DNA of 25,013 bases, from contig JADRCO010000886.1 of NCBI GenBank assembly GCA_021464525.1, positions 1 through 25,013 of the forward strand, read 5' to 3'. This DNA is from Rhizophagus sp. LPA8_4_AMF (lineage: Eukaryota; Glomeromycota; Glomeromycetes; Glomerales; Glomeraceae). A program made the position numbers and the translations under genes. The notes beneath the pieces were generated by a model. That model did not search any database, was not told where the DNA came from, and worked only from the letters and a program-made list of their open reading frames with translations. The first letter of the stretch is position 1, and the number at the start of each line of letters is the position of its first letter. Shown here one piece after another: positions 9,380 to 19,742 of this stretch.

Positions 9380-9700
9380 ATGAAAAAGCTTTTATTTTTT
9401 CATTATGGAAATGATTGTAAATTTATTTTAACTGATAGTGCTTCCAGAAAAGCTGAAAAAAAAGAACGTCAATAATATGACAGATACAGTAACTTTCTTA
9501 AACGAAATGGATCTCATGACAAAATAATATAAGTCGTGATTTCAAACTTCAAAGTTCAATCTGTTTTGGAAAACACTCATTTTGCTAATAAAGGTGCTCC
9601 GACCGAATTATGACCGAACTCATCTTACTTTAAACCTCTTACATCCCAAAAGTTAGAAGATATATTTTTAATAATGAACGAATTTATAATGACATCATAA
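9380..9700 (+). pseudogene. Decayed ORF, unidentified
   Basis: From an ATG at 9380 one frame runs 107 codons to a TAA at 9698-9700, with only three internal stops (TAA, TAA, TGA). The translation looks protein-like: MKKLLFFHYGNDCKF, TDSASRKAEKKERQ, then YDRYSNFLKRNGSHDKII, VQSVLENTHFANKGAPTEL and YFKPLTSQKLEDIFLIMNEF. The charged, low-bias composition argues against chance. The CAA-stop run ERQ-TAA suggests a CAA-to-TAA change. The family is not recognised. Either the rest of the gene is lost or this is a fragment carried by a mobile element. It lies 390 nt downstream of the oxidase on the same strand but shows no relation to it. Confidence 0.45.
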
Positions 9701-10575
9701 GGTATCATATTAACGGTTTAATGATTACTTTAGATATAATTGATTCATCGATCAAAATTTTAGATTTAAAATATCGCTTTATTAAACTTTTAGGGAGATT
9801 AATAATCTCATCATTTATTAAAATTATGTTAGTAAACGTTTATTGATTAATGGCAGTAATTATTATTTAATTTATTTATCTGAAATTAATACGATTATTT
9901 AATTAAAGCATTAAAGAAAAGTTTTATTTTGAAATGTACTATTAGTATATATTTATTATAAAATAAATGTATGTTTGCATGATTTATTCCTTGATATTTT
10001 CATTTAGTATTTTTTCGATTAAGGTTAGTTTTGATGTATATCATATCCAGATCTTTGATAAACATTGTTGATCCCACCTGATTTTTGTTGTACATTTAAT
10101 TTATATAAATCCGACAAAATTCAGACCTTTTTCAATTTTCTTTTATATTAAAGAAGTTGAGAAAAAAAGAAAGAGGAGGTATAGGTAAGTAATTATATAT
10201 GAAAATTCATTATTACCGTATTATCAATTTTTACTGATTAATTCAGTCATTTCTCCCGTCAAGTAGCTATAGATAGAAGTACACTTCAGATGAAAGAATT
10301 TTTTTTGGAAAATAGATTAAAAAGATTTAACTACAATCGGTTATTTATGCATAACAAATGAGGTTTATTAAAATTGGGTTTCATATATTTTTTTTTAATG
10401 TGGGTAATGTGGGTTATTAATGATGATACCCTTTTTAAATCAAATCTACACGCGTAAAATGAGACTTTATTATTGTAGTCGCGTCACATAAAACTTATTT
10501 TCTTTTTACCTTTTCTTCATACCTTTAAAATACTTTAAAAAAAAAAAAATTCTTGCGATATATTTTCGATAAAGA
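9701..10575. other. AT-rich intergenic DNA
   Basis: No gene is supported. A purine-rich stretch (10160-10183) followed by GGTAAGTAA (10183-10191) looks like a splice donor and might be leader sequence of the relic that starts at 10576. This is weak. Confidence 0.4.
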
Positions 10576-11689
10576 ATGAAGATCATTGAGATTTTAGATG
10601 AGGAAACATACGATGTAAATATGATATATTCAGGTAAGTTTTAAAAAAGGGTTGTTAAAATATAGCCTAAAACTAATCAATTTTATTATATAAATGTTAC
10701 CAACTAGTGACTCTAATAGTGATAATGTTTATTCGACTGTATTTATAGAATATCCTGCAACATCATTTGATGGTGTTGCAACAGTTTTTAGTATACAAGG
10801 ATATGGATGCATTTAATGATGTAAGTTAATACTTAAACCAGCTTATTTCTTTTTATTAATTAATTAATTAAATGATTACTTGTAGATACAATATTCCATT
10901 GGTATCGGTGGTTCTCCTATTCAGAAGTGTCTCTTTTTTTTGATAACATTTCTGTTACAATATATGTAAGAGAATGCTAAGATATCAAACATTGTTCCTT
11001 TGCTGATCCCATTCCGATCTTATAAATGCCGAACATTGCGAAGTAGACTTTGAATCTGATATTTACAAACAAATTAATAAAACAATAATGAAAATAATAA
11101 AGAAAATTATACATATATGTAAGTAGTTTTTTGATTAATTAAACATAATTAATTAATTTCTTATTTTAATTATAGTACATTTCTTACTGCTCATGATTCA
11201 CAATGTAAATTTAAGCAAAATGATATCACTTGTTCCGGGCGATATAAACTTATATGATTATTGGAAAAGAATCTTACAAATACCGTTGGATTATTGGATG
11301 TACTAACTGTAAGCCTCAAGAGAAATGGCACAGATATATAGAGGTTGATACTTAAAAAGTTGATATTGATTTATTACGCAAATTATTCAATGGAGGAGCT
11401 ATTGTAAGTATGTTTGATTGAATTTTAATTTTTATTATTTAATTAAATTTTTTTATTTTATTTAAAGACGGAAAAAATGCAAACCAATGTTCTACTATTA
11501 TTTCAAAACTAAAAATGTGGTATGCAAGTAAAAAAAGGAGAAGCGCGTAAGCTGTTCAGTTTTACCTGAAAAAAGAAAAGATTCAGATCTGGGTATTACT
11601 CATGAAAAGTAGATATTCCAAAACAAAAAAAAAAGCCAAGATTGAATGAAATACTGCTTGATGAAAATTTTGGGCCTAATGTTTATTAA
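10576..11689 (+). pseudogene. Broken multi-exon gene, N-terminal part with Cys-rich WHRY motif
   Basis: Exon-like blocks start with MKIIEILDEETYDVNMIYSG at 10576, followed by GTAAGT. Next come DSNSDNVYSTVFIEYPATSF near 10707, IQYSIGIGGSPIQKC after an AG near 10884, and KHCSFADP then NAEHCEVDFESDIYKQINKT near 11000. HDSQCKFKQNDITCSGRYK lies near 11190, and YRWIIGCTNCKPQEKWHRYI at about 11282-11341. A lysine-rich nuclear-signal-like tail ends NEILLDENFGPNVY with TAA at 11687. Most blocks are flanked by plausible GT and AG. Frames shift inside exons, and stops occur (for example TAA after REC and TAG after KWHRYIEVDT-type blocks). The Cys/Trp/His pattern suggests a zinc-binding domain. I believe similar proteins are dispersed in Glomeromycotina genomes, but that is recollection, not a search. 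Confidence 0.5.
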
Positions 11690-13784
11690 CTCATATTAAC
11701 ACTGCACCGCGTACTAGTTAGTAACAAAGTAGAAGCTGATAAAGGGTGAATAAAAAACCACGAATAACTTTTATTTCTCAATATGCTACCAGTATTGATG
11801 ATGATCGTGATGGTGCTAATGATTTGCAGTGCAAGGATAGTAGTAATTCGCAATATAAAGGTAACATTTACTTCTTTCCTTAAAATATACACGTTATATT
11901 AATATTTATATTTTTTTAAAATTAGTTTGTAATGGATTTTTCTCTCGTAATTATGCTGCATTGGTCAAATATGGGACTAGAGGCAAAAGTATCAAATTTT
12001 ACACACCGATATTTTTTATGATAGTAATAAAAAGGCTGGAAGATACTTCAATCATGACAATTGTATGGGAAAAACTTGGTCTCGTTTATCATGTGCATCT
12101 TTTGCTTCTAATGAAGCTTTCAACAAACGCACAAACTCAAATTGATTGTCTGTTCCTTCTTAAAGAAGGGCAAGTAAATCCTCAAACTATACGTAGTCAG
12201 TTTAATCATGATTCCGACCATAATGACTTATATGAATTTTAATCAGCTTAATGAAGTTGTCATTATATCATCAAACACCGACCTGGATCATCCACATCTA
12301 AGGCTTTTTTAATTATATTACTCTCGAACTTGGGATAATTCTTATCATTCACTTATCAAATCGTATCCGGCACTTGGTCAAATTCTTGAGGCTGTTGAGG
12401 CAAATGGACTTAAAGATTGAATTAGAAATGTACAACTTTTATGATAAACAAAACTATGGATGGACAACGCCAAGTTTTTTTTGGCATGGCATAAGCAGTT
12501 GCCAAAGTTCTTGATAAGATGGAACGTGGAGTAACCTGCCTCAATGCGTGGAATTGGACGATATAATGATAGTTTTGTAGATTTTCTTATTATATTGATT
12601 TCGACAAGTACATTATCAGTTCGTTGGATCACTACAAATTTAGCTGAACCAACAATTCGATTTATAAAAAAAAAGAAGTGAAGATAATGAATTTTTCAAC
12701 ATTTATGGTCATATATTTACGGAGCTCATTAGAATCTGGTGATTAGCCTACTGCCTACAATTATTACGGTCCAACTATATGTGCAAAAGATCAAACATAG
12801 GTTGCTGAAATAATCGAAGTTTGCAGAACACAGTTTCAATTGACACTTCAATGGTACCTCATTTAATGACTGCTTTTGGAACTTTGTGCAAAAATTTCAT
12901 CATTTAAAAAAGCAACATATATTACTGTTTATGCATTATCAGTTATTCTACCGAGTATTCCACCACTGGTTTTAGCTGTTATACCATCAGATCAAAAAGA
13001 AACTAAAAGTGATGTATTTTTGAAATAATACAGTCTTGAAAGAATTAATAAGATCAAATGCTAAACCTATTGGACTTTACTTTGATGGTGCTTCTCGTGA
13101 TCGGTCTTGGATTGGAGAAACTTATAATAAAAATCCATCAGTTTATAATGATCTTGGTATAATAATAGTAATTATGTTAATTATTGCAGTTACAATTGTT
13201 TACATATTTATTATTAAAAGCTGTTTAATGAATTTAGGACAATAACCAACTTTTAATTAATGGAACTGGTGTTTTTCATAAAAAGGTATGATTCACTTTT
13301 TAAAGTTTTGACATTTTTCAACAATTCGCAAATTACAAAAAATATGCATATTGGGATGCACGAGTTTGTCCAATTGGTAATTTTATTATGTCAACCGAGC
13401 ATCTTTGGTACTTTAAAAAATTATATGGAAGCAAGTCGGGCTTAACAAATGAAGTATTAAATTCAAATGATAAACAAGCTGATGGGCTTACCAAAAGATT
13501 TTTTTTCTTCTAATGAATTAAAAGGCATATGGTCACTTTAAGCAATAAATTAAGCTCAATTTGCTTAACTGTTAGCTATGGTTCAATATGCTATTGAACA
13601 TAATGATGATATTTATTTATGGGGATGCTTTGTATCGTTTTTTTGCGGATTATTGTTTGAATCATGGAAGTCACATACAATGGATCACCTGAACAGGATT
13701 AGATTCTTTGCAACAACACGCAACTACTTAATATCAAATCAAAATCAACGAAATTCCCAGAAATATGGCATATCCTGGCTGTAA
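11690..13784 (+). pseudogene. Decayed transposase-like gene, C-terminal part
   Basis: This appears to continue the preceding relic. Coding-like blocks are CNGFFSRNYAALVKYGTRGK (about 11930-11990), SLIKSYPALGQILEAVEANG (about 12353), VIPSDQKETKSDVF (about 12976), KELIRSNAKPIGLYFDGASR (13039 on), NQLLINGTGVFHKK (13243-13284, then GTATG), YKKYAYWDARVCPIGNF (about 13332) and LNSNDKQADGLTKRFF (about 13458). The last is ESWKSHTMDHLNRIRF (13650 on). An aspartate in an Asp-Gly-Ala setting, then a basic NQLL-NG-TG block and a DKQADG block, resembles DDE-type transposases scattered in fungal genomes. Superfamily is uncertain. Numerous stops and frameshifts show it is dead. Small open frames at 11961-12242, 13036-13245 and 13578-13784 are pieces of it. 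Confidence 0.45.
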
Positions 13785-14911
13785 TTTATTATTCGGTGAT
13801 GATGAAATTACCAATATTAATTTTACATATATTGTATTTACACCCCTCAAAATCTTTAATCAAAAATAAAAAGTAAGTCTGAATAAACAGGAGGAGTGGC
13901 ATAGGAAGGTGTTAATAAATTAACCAGTAATCAGGAAGTAAAAAAACAGTAATGAAATAATGAAAGACGAACCAGCACAACCTGTCAAAGGAACAAAGAA
14001 GCAATAAATTATGTAAAAGTATAGTTGGGTTAGCGATTTTATGAGTACCTTATCCACGTAATTTTTATTTCAATAGTATATTATATATATACGTGATTAG
14101 TTTATGAATTTTTGGAGATGATTTGTTCAAAATATGTTATACCAACTGATGTTCTGATAATGGTGATTTTGTTTTAATAAATTTTTATAAAAACTTGAAA
14201 TGATTAGAAAATGATATGGCAACAGCCAATACTACGGTAATTTTTAATCACGTCCAACTCTAATTAATAATAATTTTACTAAGTAACTTAATTCAAGATC
14301 AATCATTGTTTCAAGATATAAATTTATTATATTGATCAATTAAATAATTTGATGAGTTATTAAAACATTTCCATCCCAATAAAAAGTCCTAATATGTCCC
14401 AAAATATCCGAGATACTATATGTCATTGTTTCAAAAAAAAGTTATTATTATTGCATTCGAGTCTGGTTACGATGTTATCACTAACGAACGTGTAACACGA
14501 GTTTTCTACGTTTCACAAGCTTTTTGGGCGTTCGCTCGACGGTAAGGTTGATTACATGAATATTTAATGACAAAGAACACGTGCCTATGGTAACAGATTA
14601 ACGCCTTTAGTATATTTGCAATTTAACAAATTATTTTATTGAAAAAATAATACTTAAAGCGGCAGTGTTCTCCTTCATTTTACGAATAATATAAATAATG
14701 TGTAAATAAAATTGGTCATTGAGTTACTTGAGATTATGATATGAACTTGGCTAAAATTATTATATTCTCCTATGTGTAGATTAGGTTGCGCCTGCTGCAG
14801 AAGTACTGACAAGACATATGGAGGCCGACCAGCTAAGTAAAATAATGGAGAAGCAAGTTTTAAGGAAGGAATTTGCTGAACCCTAACCCATATGATGATA
14901 GTTTCTTCCTG
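13785..14911. other. Intergenic DNA with possible relic tail
   Basis: A short frame at 13961 reads MKDEPAQPVKGTKKQ before TAA and may be a remnant of the upstream relic. From about 14700 to 14911 the minus strand continues open in the same frame as the relic at 14912-15184, past its TAG, with stretches such as LASPLFYLAGRPPYVLSVLL. This may be readthrough of a former coding region. Nothing else is recognised. Confidence 0.35.
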
Positions 14912-15184
14912 CTACTCTGCATTACTATCTAAGTTTTCGTTGATTTTACTATCTATCCATAAACCAATATCATCTAATGTACTAATGAGATCATAATTCT
15001 TCGTAATATGTTTCTCATAAAATCTTTGAACCGTATTCTTTTTGATTTTCTTCCAAATTCACGAATTTCCATTTCTACGCGAAGGCACATCTCCAAATTA
15101 AGTTACATCGATTTTATAGGTATTTTTCTGATAATCGGTAGATCCCGAGTCAAAATATGATTGATCCCGTCAAATATGATAAGT
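14912..15184 (-). pseudogene. Decayed coding relic, unidentified
   Basis: Read on the minus strand, a single frame ends at TAG (14912-14914). It contains RDQSYFDSGSTDYQKNTYKI, FGDVPSRRNGNS, IWKKIKKNTVQRFYEKHITK and NYDLISTLDDIGLWIDSKIN, ending ENLDSNAE. Three internal stops (TGA before RDQS, TAA after DVT, TGA before IWKK) break about 90 codons. The amphipathic, charged composition and retained TGG codons elsewhere in the frame argue for a former protein. No start or splice site is assigned, and no family is recognised. The frame also stays open beyond the TAG for dozens of codons, so that TAG may itself be a decay product. Confidence 0.45.
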
Positions 15185-15559
15185 TAATTTTATTTATTGC
15201 TTCCGAAAGCGCACACTTTCAGTATTTTAGTAAAAGATGTTAATAAAATAACCGTAGATTAATTTAATTTTTTGAGCAAAGCAAAAAAATATATATGTAT
15301 ACTGTATAACAGTCAAAACTATAGTGAAGCTCGTTATATTAAATTTGGCCTATAACAGATAATGAACTTTTTTTTATTTCCTCAGTTCACCTTATATTAA
15401 ATTTTGCTAATTTACTAATAAAATCTCGATATTGTATATAGTGAAATTTTTTAAAAATTTTACTATAAATACTTGTTATAGTGAATATCACGTGAAATCT
15501 AGATGCATCGTTAAAACACTTAAAAACAAAATTGGAGTTGGTGGTTCACTCTATTATTG
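15185..15559. other. Intergenic DNA with Tc1/pogo-like terminal motif
   Basis: TATAACAGTCAAAACTATAG at 15305-15324 and TTATAGTGAA at 15477-15486 recall the ends of Tc1/mariner- or pogo-type MITEs (ACAGTCAAACC...TATAACG). Clean inverted ends could not be drawn. No gene is seen. Confidence 0.3.
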
Positions 15560-15823
15560 ATGACTGAATGACAACAATGAAATTATTTGTATAAGGAACT
15601 ATTTACAAGATCATATTATGAAATGCCAGATAAAGAAATTATAGGTATAATAATTCCAAATCCTGAAAGATGATACAAAGGAGAATGGAAAATTAGAAAT
15701 AATACTATTATTAATAAAGAAGCTTTTGAGGAATTTAGAAAAAATAATTCATTGTTTAATCTACTAATGATACACATAGAATTGGAAAATTTTAATGTTT
15801 TAAACTCGAAATACTTTCGTTAA
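15560..15823 (+). pseudogene. Decayed ORF interrupted only by TGA codons
   Basis: From ATG at 15560 to TAA at 15821-15823 one frame runs 88 codons with three internal stops, all TGA (15569, 15578, 15671). Blocks are NYLYKELFTRSYYEMPDKEI, IGIIIPNPER, YKGEWKIRNNTIINKEAFEE and FRKNNSLFNLLMIHIELENF. With TGA read as Trp the frame would be open, as in a fungal mitochondrial code. A mitochondrial insertion was considered, but the nuclear relics nearby show the same TGA pattern, so TGG-to-TGA decay is the simpler reading. The family is not recognised. Confidence 0.4.
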
Positions 15824-17314
15824 AAGAAACTTTTTTTTTTAACTGTAAAAGGAGGAGTCGATGGAAGTAATCATACACATATTAAAGCATAGTTTTTGCA
15901 CTACACTACTATTTCTTGTTTAATACATAATAATTTTTGAACTTGTTAAAGAATATTTATATTTTGATACGTCAATCCGTATGAATTTACGTAAATGACG
16001 TAACACAATATGGTGCAACTCGAGATAAGTCAATAACAAATGTCTGCACTCCTAATCATCTTTAAATTGCGAAGAATTTTTCATTCATATATACTGTACA
16101 AGCTACATCATAAAAAAACGGCGATAAACCGTCGTTTTAATAAAATATATTTATTTTTACTAATATTTTAACGCGAATATAATGATTCTATATAATACAG
16201 GCTCGTACAATCAATGTAATTATTTATAAAAATAAGTGACAGACGTCAGCTACATTTGGCAAAGACATTTAACTCGAACTCGTAATATTATCTCAACTTT
16301 CAGTAATAATGTATTTAATGTAAGCAATTTAATTGTTTATATATAAAGATCTAGTAGATAAGTTTTCTTGCAGATCATCAGAAAATTCCAATAGAATCGA
16401 GTAATTTGGCTATGATTTTAGAACGATCAAGAATACTGTATATATGAATAGAGACACACTTACTGAAAATAAGTGTTTAGTTTAAATAACAAAAATTTGT
16501 TAAAAAATGGCAGTCCATTCTCTTTTTCCACCAATTCTTACCTGTTTTCGTTATATTCCGATTTGTAAAAACTCTTCCAAGAATATTTATTGCTAATGAT
16601 TGTGCCTTATTTCAGATTTCCCTTCAAAATGGGATAGGGGGATAATAATTAACTTCACACTCCTGATATAACATACCACAACTTGGTTTCTCAATTTGAT
16701 TATCAAACCATGACGAGATATGATTATAGTATTATTCCTGTTTAGTAACAGGAAAACATAAAACAACTTAATATTACCGGCCGATTTCGTCAAACCAAAC
16801 CATCATTTTAGAATTTATATACGGTCATAACTTGATATAACGATGGGTTAAGCCGATTTTGGCGCAATAACGAACTTTTTCATGAGCCTCGATTCTGGTG
16901 TATGTATATTTTGGATATACCAGATACTGAATTTTGTATCTTTTTAAAAAGTTTCAAACCCTGTTTATAATCATTTCGATATGTGACGCGTATTTTTTAA
17001 AAGTATACTAAATAAATAATCTCGGTATTATAATAATTATTACACGAGATATTCGAGACAAGATTTTCGTTTTTTATTTACGTGTCTTCCTACAAGGATA
17101 ACATAATCAATGCTAGAGAAAAGGTTGAAGATTCATTTTATTTCAATTCTATAAAATGTGTTAAAATTTGGAAATATAAAATTTTTTTTATTGCAAAAAC
17201 AAAAATAATAAATAGAACTTTTTTGTTTAACTTATACAGTATTTATGCTTAAAAAACTTAGTTTTATGAATAGATATCAGATGATTTTTGTGTATTGATG
17301 TTTCCATTAAAGTT
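15824..17314. other. Intergenic DNA
   Basis: No supported gene. A 66-codon minus-strand ORF at 16593-16793 has no motif. ATACGGTCATAACTTGATATAACGA-like sequence near 16820 (ACGGTCATAAC, then TATAACGA) again recalls Tc1/pogo-type element ends. A hairpin at 16115-16138 is listed separately. Confidence 0.4.
16115..16138. repeat. Compact hairpin
   Basis: AAAACGGCG and CGTCGTTTT flank the six-base loop ATAAAC and can pair over nine positions with one G-T wobble. It may be one end of a small element or simply a palindrome; no function can be assigned. Confidence 0.4.
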
Positions 17315-17617
17315 ATGGCGGGTAAGTTTCTTTTAATGTGTGAGCGAATTTAAGAAAAATCCTTCTTATAGTACGATGATGAGTGATCGTTAATAGCGGA
17401 TATATATATAGCAACCCTATTTCTTATTTTGGTGATCAATGAAAAAAAAAAGACAAATACTGTCCCTAGTTATAATAAAGATATGACTATGTCATCAGCT
17501 TTAAAGTCACCACTGTTAGTTATATAGCATTTTGAAAAGCCCTTATAATTTGTGAGATGGGTTATGTTCGATTTTACTTGGAAGAGGGGATGATAAAGTT
17601 CTTGAAAATGAGCATCT
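17315..17617 (+). pseudogene. Possible decayed spliced coding relic
   Basis: ATGGCGG followed by GTAAGT (17315-17327) could be a tiny first exon. After an AG near 17371 come coding-like blocks: YDDE-TGA-SLIADIY, SNPISYFGDQ, KKKTNTVPSYNKDMTMSSAL, KSPLLVI and FEKPL. Frames shift once and TGA or TAG stops intervene, again where Trp could be expected (DDE-stop-S, GDQ-stop-K). No family is recognised, and chance cannot be excluded. Confidence 0.3.
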
Positions 17618-17722
17618 ATTAATTAATTAATTCAGTTTAAGAAATAATTATTATATAGGTCATTCAAAATGATGGTGTTTCAAATTAGTTAAAGTATTAA
17701 TTTATCAGAACGATAACACTTT

Positions 17723-17841
17723 TATTGGATGTGCTATATCGGTCACAGGGACCTTCATTGATTGGTGAAAAATGACCACTACGTAGCCCATTTTCATCCA
17801 ATCATTCGGTCCTGTGACCGTAGCTACTCCTCCATCCAATA
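17723..17841. mobile_element. Short palindromic MITE, about 119 bp
   Basis: The ends TATTGGATG (17723-17731) and CATCCAATA (17833-17841) are exact inverted repeats. Inside, GGTCACAGGGACC is mirrored by GGTCCTGTGACC, and GATTGGTGAAAAATG by CATTTTCATCCAATC. Almost the whole element folds into one hairpin with small internal loops. No open frame is present. This is the structure of a foldback MITE; the family is unknown. Confidence 0.7.
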
Positions 17842-17846
17842 ATATA

Positions 17847-17914
17847 TACAGTCAAACCTTTATATAACGATATGTCGGGTATATCGAATATCGGTATATC
17901 GAGATCTGACTGTA
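17847..17914. mobile_element. Minimal Tc1/pogo-type MITE
   Basis: TACAGTCAAACC followed by TATATAACGA (17847-17870) and the end GATCTGACTGTA (17903-17914) form short inverted ends TACAGTC and GACTGTA. CAGTCAAACC next to TATAACGA is the usual look of Tc1/mariner- and pogo-type ends, which insert at TA. At 68 bp it can only be a non-autonomous remnant. It lies six bases from the preceding element. Confidence 0.5.
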
Positions 17915-18229
17915 CAGTATTTACAGTACATTTATTCATTGAATCACAATTAAGCGTAAAGATAAAATTTACAATTTTGAGAATAAATGATTTTATTTAA
18001 TCCTTATTTTTAAATTTTAAATATTTATTAATTTCCTTTTCAGGATTCTCCCCTCAAAATTTCTATCATATTAATAATGAACAAATCAAATCCTCATGAT
18101 GTCTTTTCGCGAGCTATCTTTAATTTTACTTAATTCACAAATACTGTGAAAGTCGTGGTAAAAATATTTGGAAATTAGAAAATTGATGGAACAATTTTAC
18201 TCAACTGTTTCAATGCTAATTTAATTATC

Positions 18230-18399
18230 GCCGTTTTCAAAATGGTTGATGCAGTTATGTTTGAATAAAAAAAAAAAGAAAACCGAATACCGGACGAATA
18301 CCGGATAAATACCGGACAAAATATGGATGATAACCGGACGAATATTGGTATTCGAATATTCAATCACAAATAAACTGCCTCAACCATTTTGAAAACGGC
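18230..18399. mobile_element. MITE, about 170 bp, with internal CCGGA repeats
   Basis: GCCGTTTTCAAAATGGTTGA at 18230 is matched exactly by the reverse complement of the sequence ending at 18399, and the match continues as TGCAGTTA versus GGCAGTTTA. Between the arms lie spaced repeats of the type ATACCGGACGA (18284-18350; variants ACCGGATAA, ACCGGACAA, AACCGGACGA). The centre is more GC-rich than its surroundings. The minus ORF at 18175-18363 is a shadow of the element. Confidence 0.75.
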
Positions 18400-19742
18400 T
18401 GTAAATAAAACGTGTAGTCATCAATATTAATTCTATATAAAATTATGTTTGCGAGTAACATATGATATAAATATTTTTAATTATATGTAAGAGGAACAAT
18501 TAACGATAATTACTTTAATACAAAATTTGTGAAAGGGAATTGAAGCTTATAGATTGAAATTTTACGTAGATAACTGGTCGTGTAAAAACATCGAAACCAT
18601 TTTTTCTGAAAATAAAAAAATCTAAAATTTAGCATATAATGGTACTTAAAAACAAACAAATATTTAAAAATTAGATTTATTCTTATAATAAAATTATAAT
18701 TATTCTTTGTCTATTTTCTATTTTTATTTTTTTTTATTTTTTTTTTTAGTTACGAAATAGGACCGGGTCTATATCATGTGATTTGATATTGAAATTATGG
18801 CATCAAAAAATTAATTACAAATAATATTTCAAGCACTGAATAGTAAAATGAAAACAGAAAGCGTGACATGGATGACGAATTAATAGGGTTGTCACGTAAC
18901 ACTACTCCACTTTAGCGCCTCCCCAAAATGGTAAATATAGTATTCTAAATAACAAAAAGAAAATACCTGAATTTTTAAAATTAATTACGCTATTTATATA
19001 TATATATATAATGGCGTTTTATTAGATAAAGTTGCGTAATAATTTCTTCTAAGCTTCCATTTAATCTTGTCTAAATATTTATTTTCTATATGTTCATCAA
19101 ACACATAAATTAAGGGGCTAGCATAAAAGAAATCAAAATAGTTCGTTCATAAGGTGCCTTTAGGATAAGCCATAATCCAATAGAAATAAGTGAATTTGCT
19201 AATTTCTTTATATTCAATTGTGTATACATCTTGATCTAGCTATTATTGGATTTTCATTTGTTCGAAACAATGATCGGCACAAAATTTTTTTTTTTACAAA
19301 GCAAAAAATACAAGGCAAAAAGGAAACAAACATCAAATGATCGTATTCATAGATACCATTTTCGGAATTAAGATTCAAGATAATAACATTCAAAGAATGC
19401 AAAAAAGTTTTCTTTTATATTTACATTCAATGCATGTTTTTTTTAACAAATATAGATTATTGATAACGGATTTTTAAAACTATTTCACATGTATTATTGT
19501 TTAACCGATCGCGTTTTAAAAAAAAATTTTTTTTTTTTCGTATTACAATTGAGTAATTTAAATATTTGATATGATAAATATAGAACAGACTTTTTCAATA
19601 AATAGTTTTAATAGAACATATATATATTATATTATACAATTTTTTTTTAATAAACGAAACAAATATACATATACATATATACTATACATCAATATCTTAT
19701 CTAATTTGTAGGATTTACATCTTGTCCTGCAATAATTCCTTC
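18400..19742. other. AT-rich intergenic DNA
   Basis: No gene is supported. It contains a TA dinucleotide run (18991-19010) and several long T or A runs (18723-18749, 19285-19297, 19517-19539). The minus-strand ORF at 19214-19402 has no motif. The last part is probably 3' untranslated sequence of the kelch gene. Confidence 0.5.

Noticed and set aside
13440..13510. Possible Ty1/copia RNase H end (DKQADGLTK resembles ADIFTK)
   Set aside because: No other copia motif, LTR or reverse transcriptase is nearby, and the neighbouring blocks fit a DDE-type transposase better.
16593..16793. Minus-strand ORF of 66 codons
   Set aside because: Length is within chance for the window as a whole and no motif, splice context or coding-like neighbour supports it.
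18175..18363. Minus-strand ORF with CPVFIRYSSGIRF
   Set aside because: It is produced by the CCGG-type repeats inside the MITE at 18230-18399.
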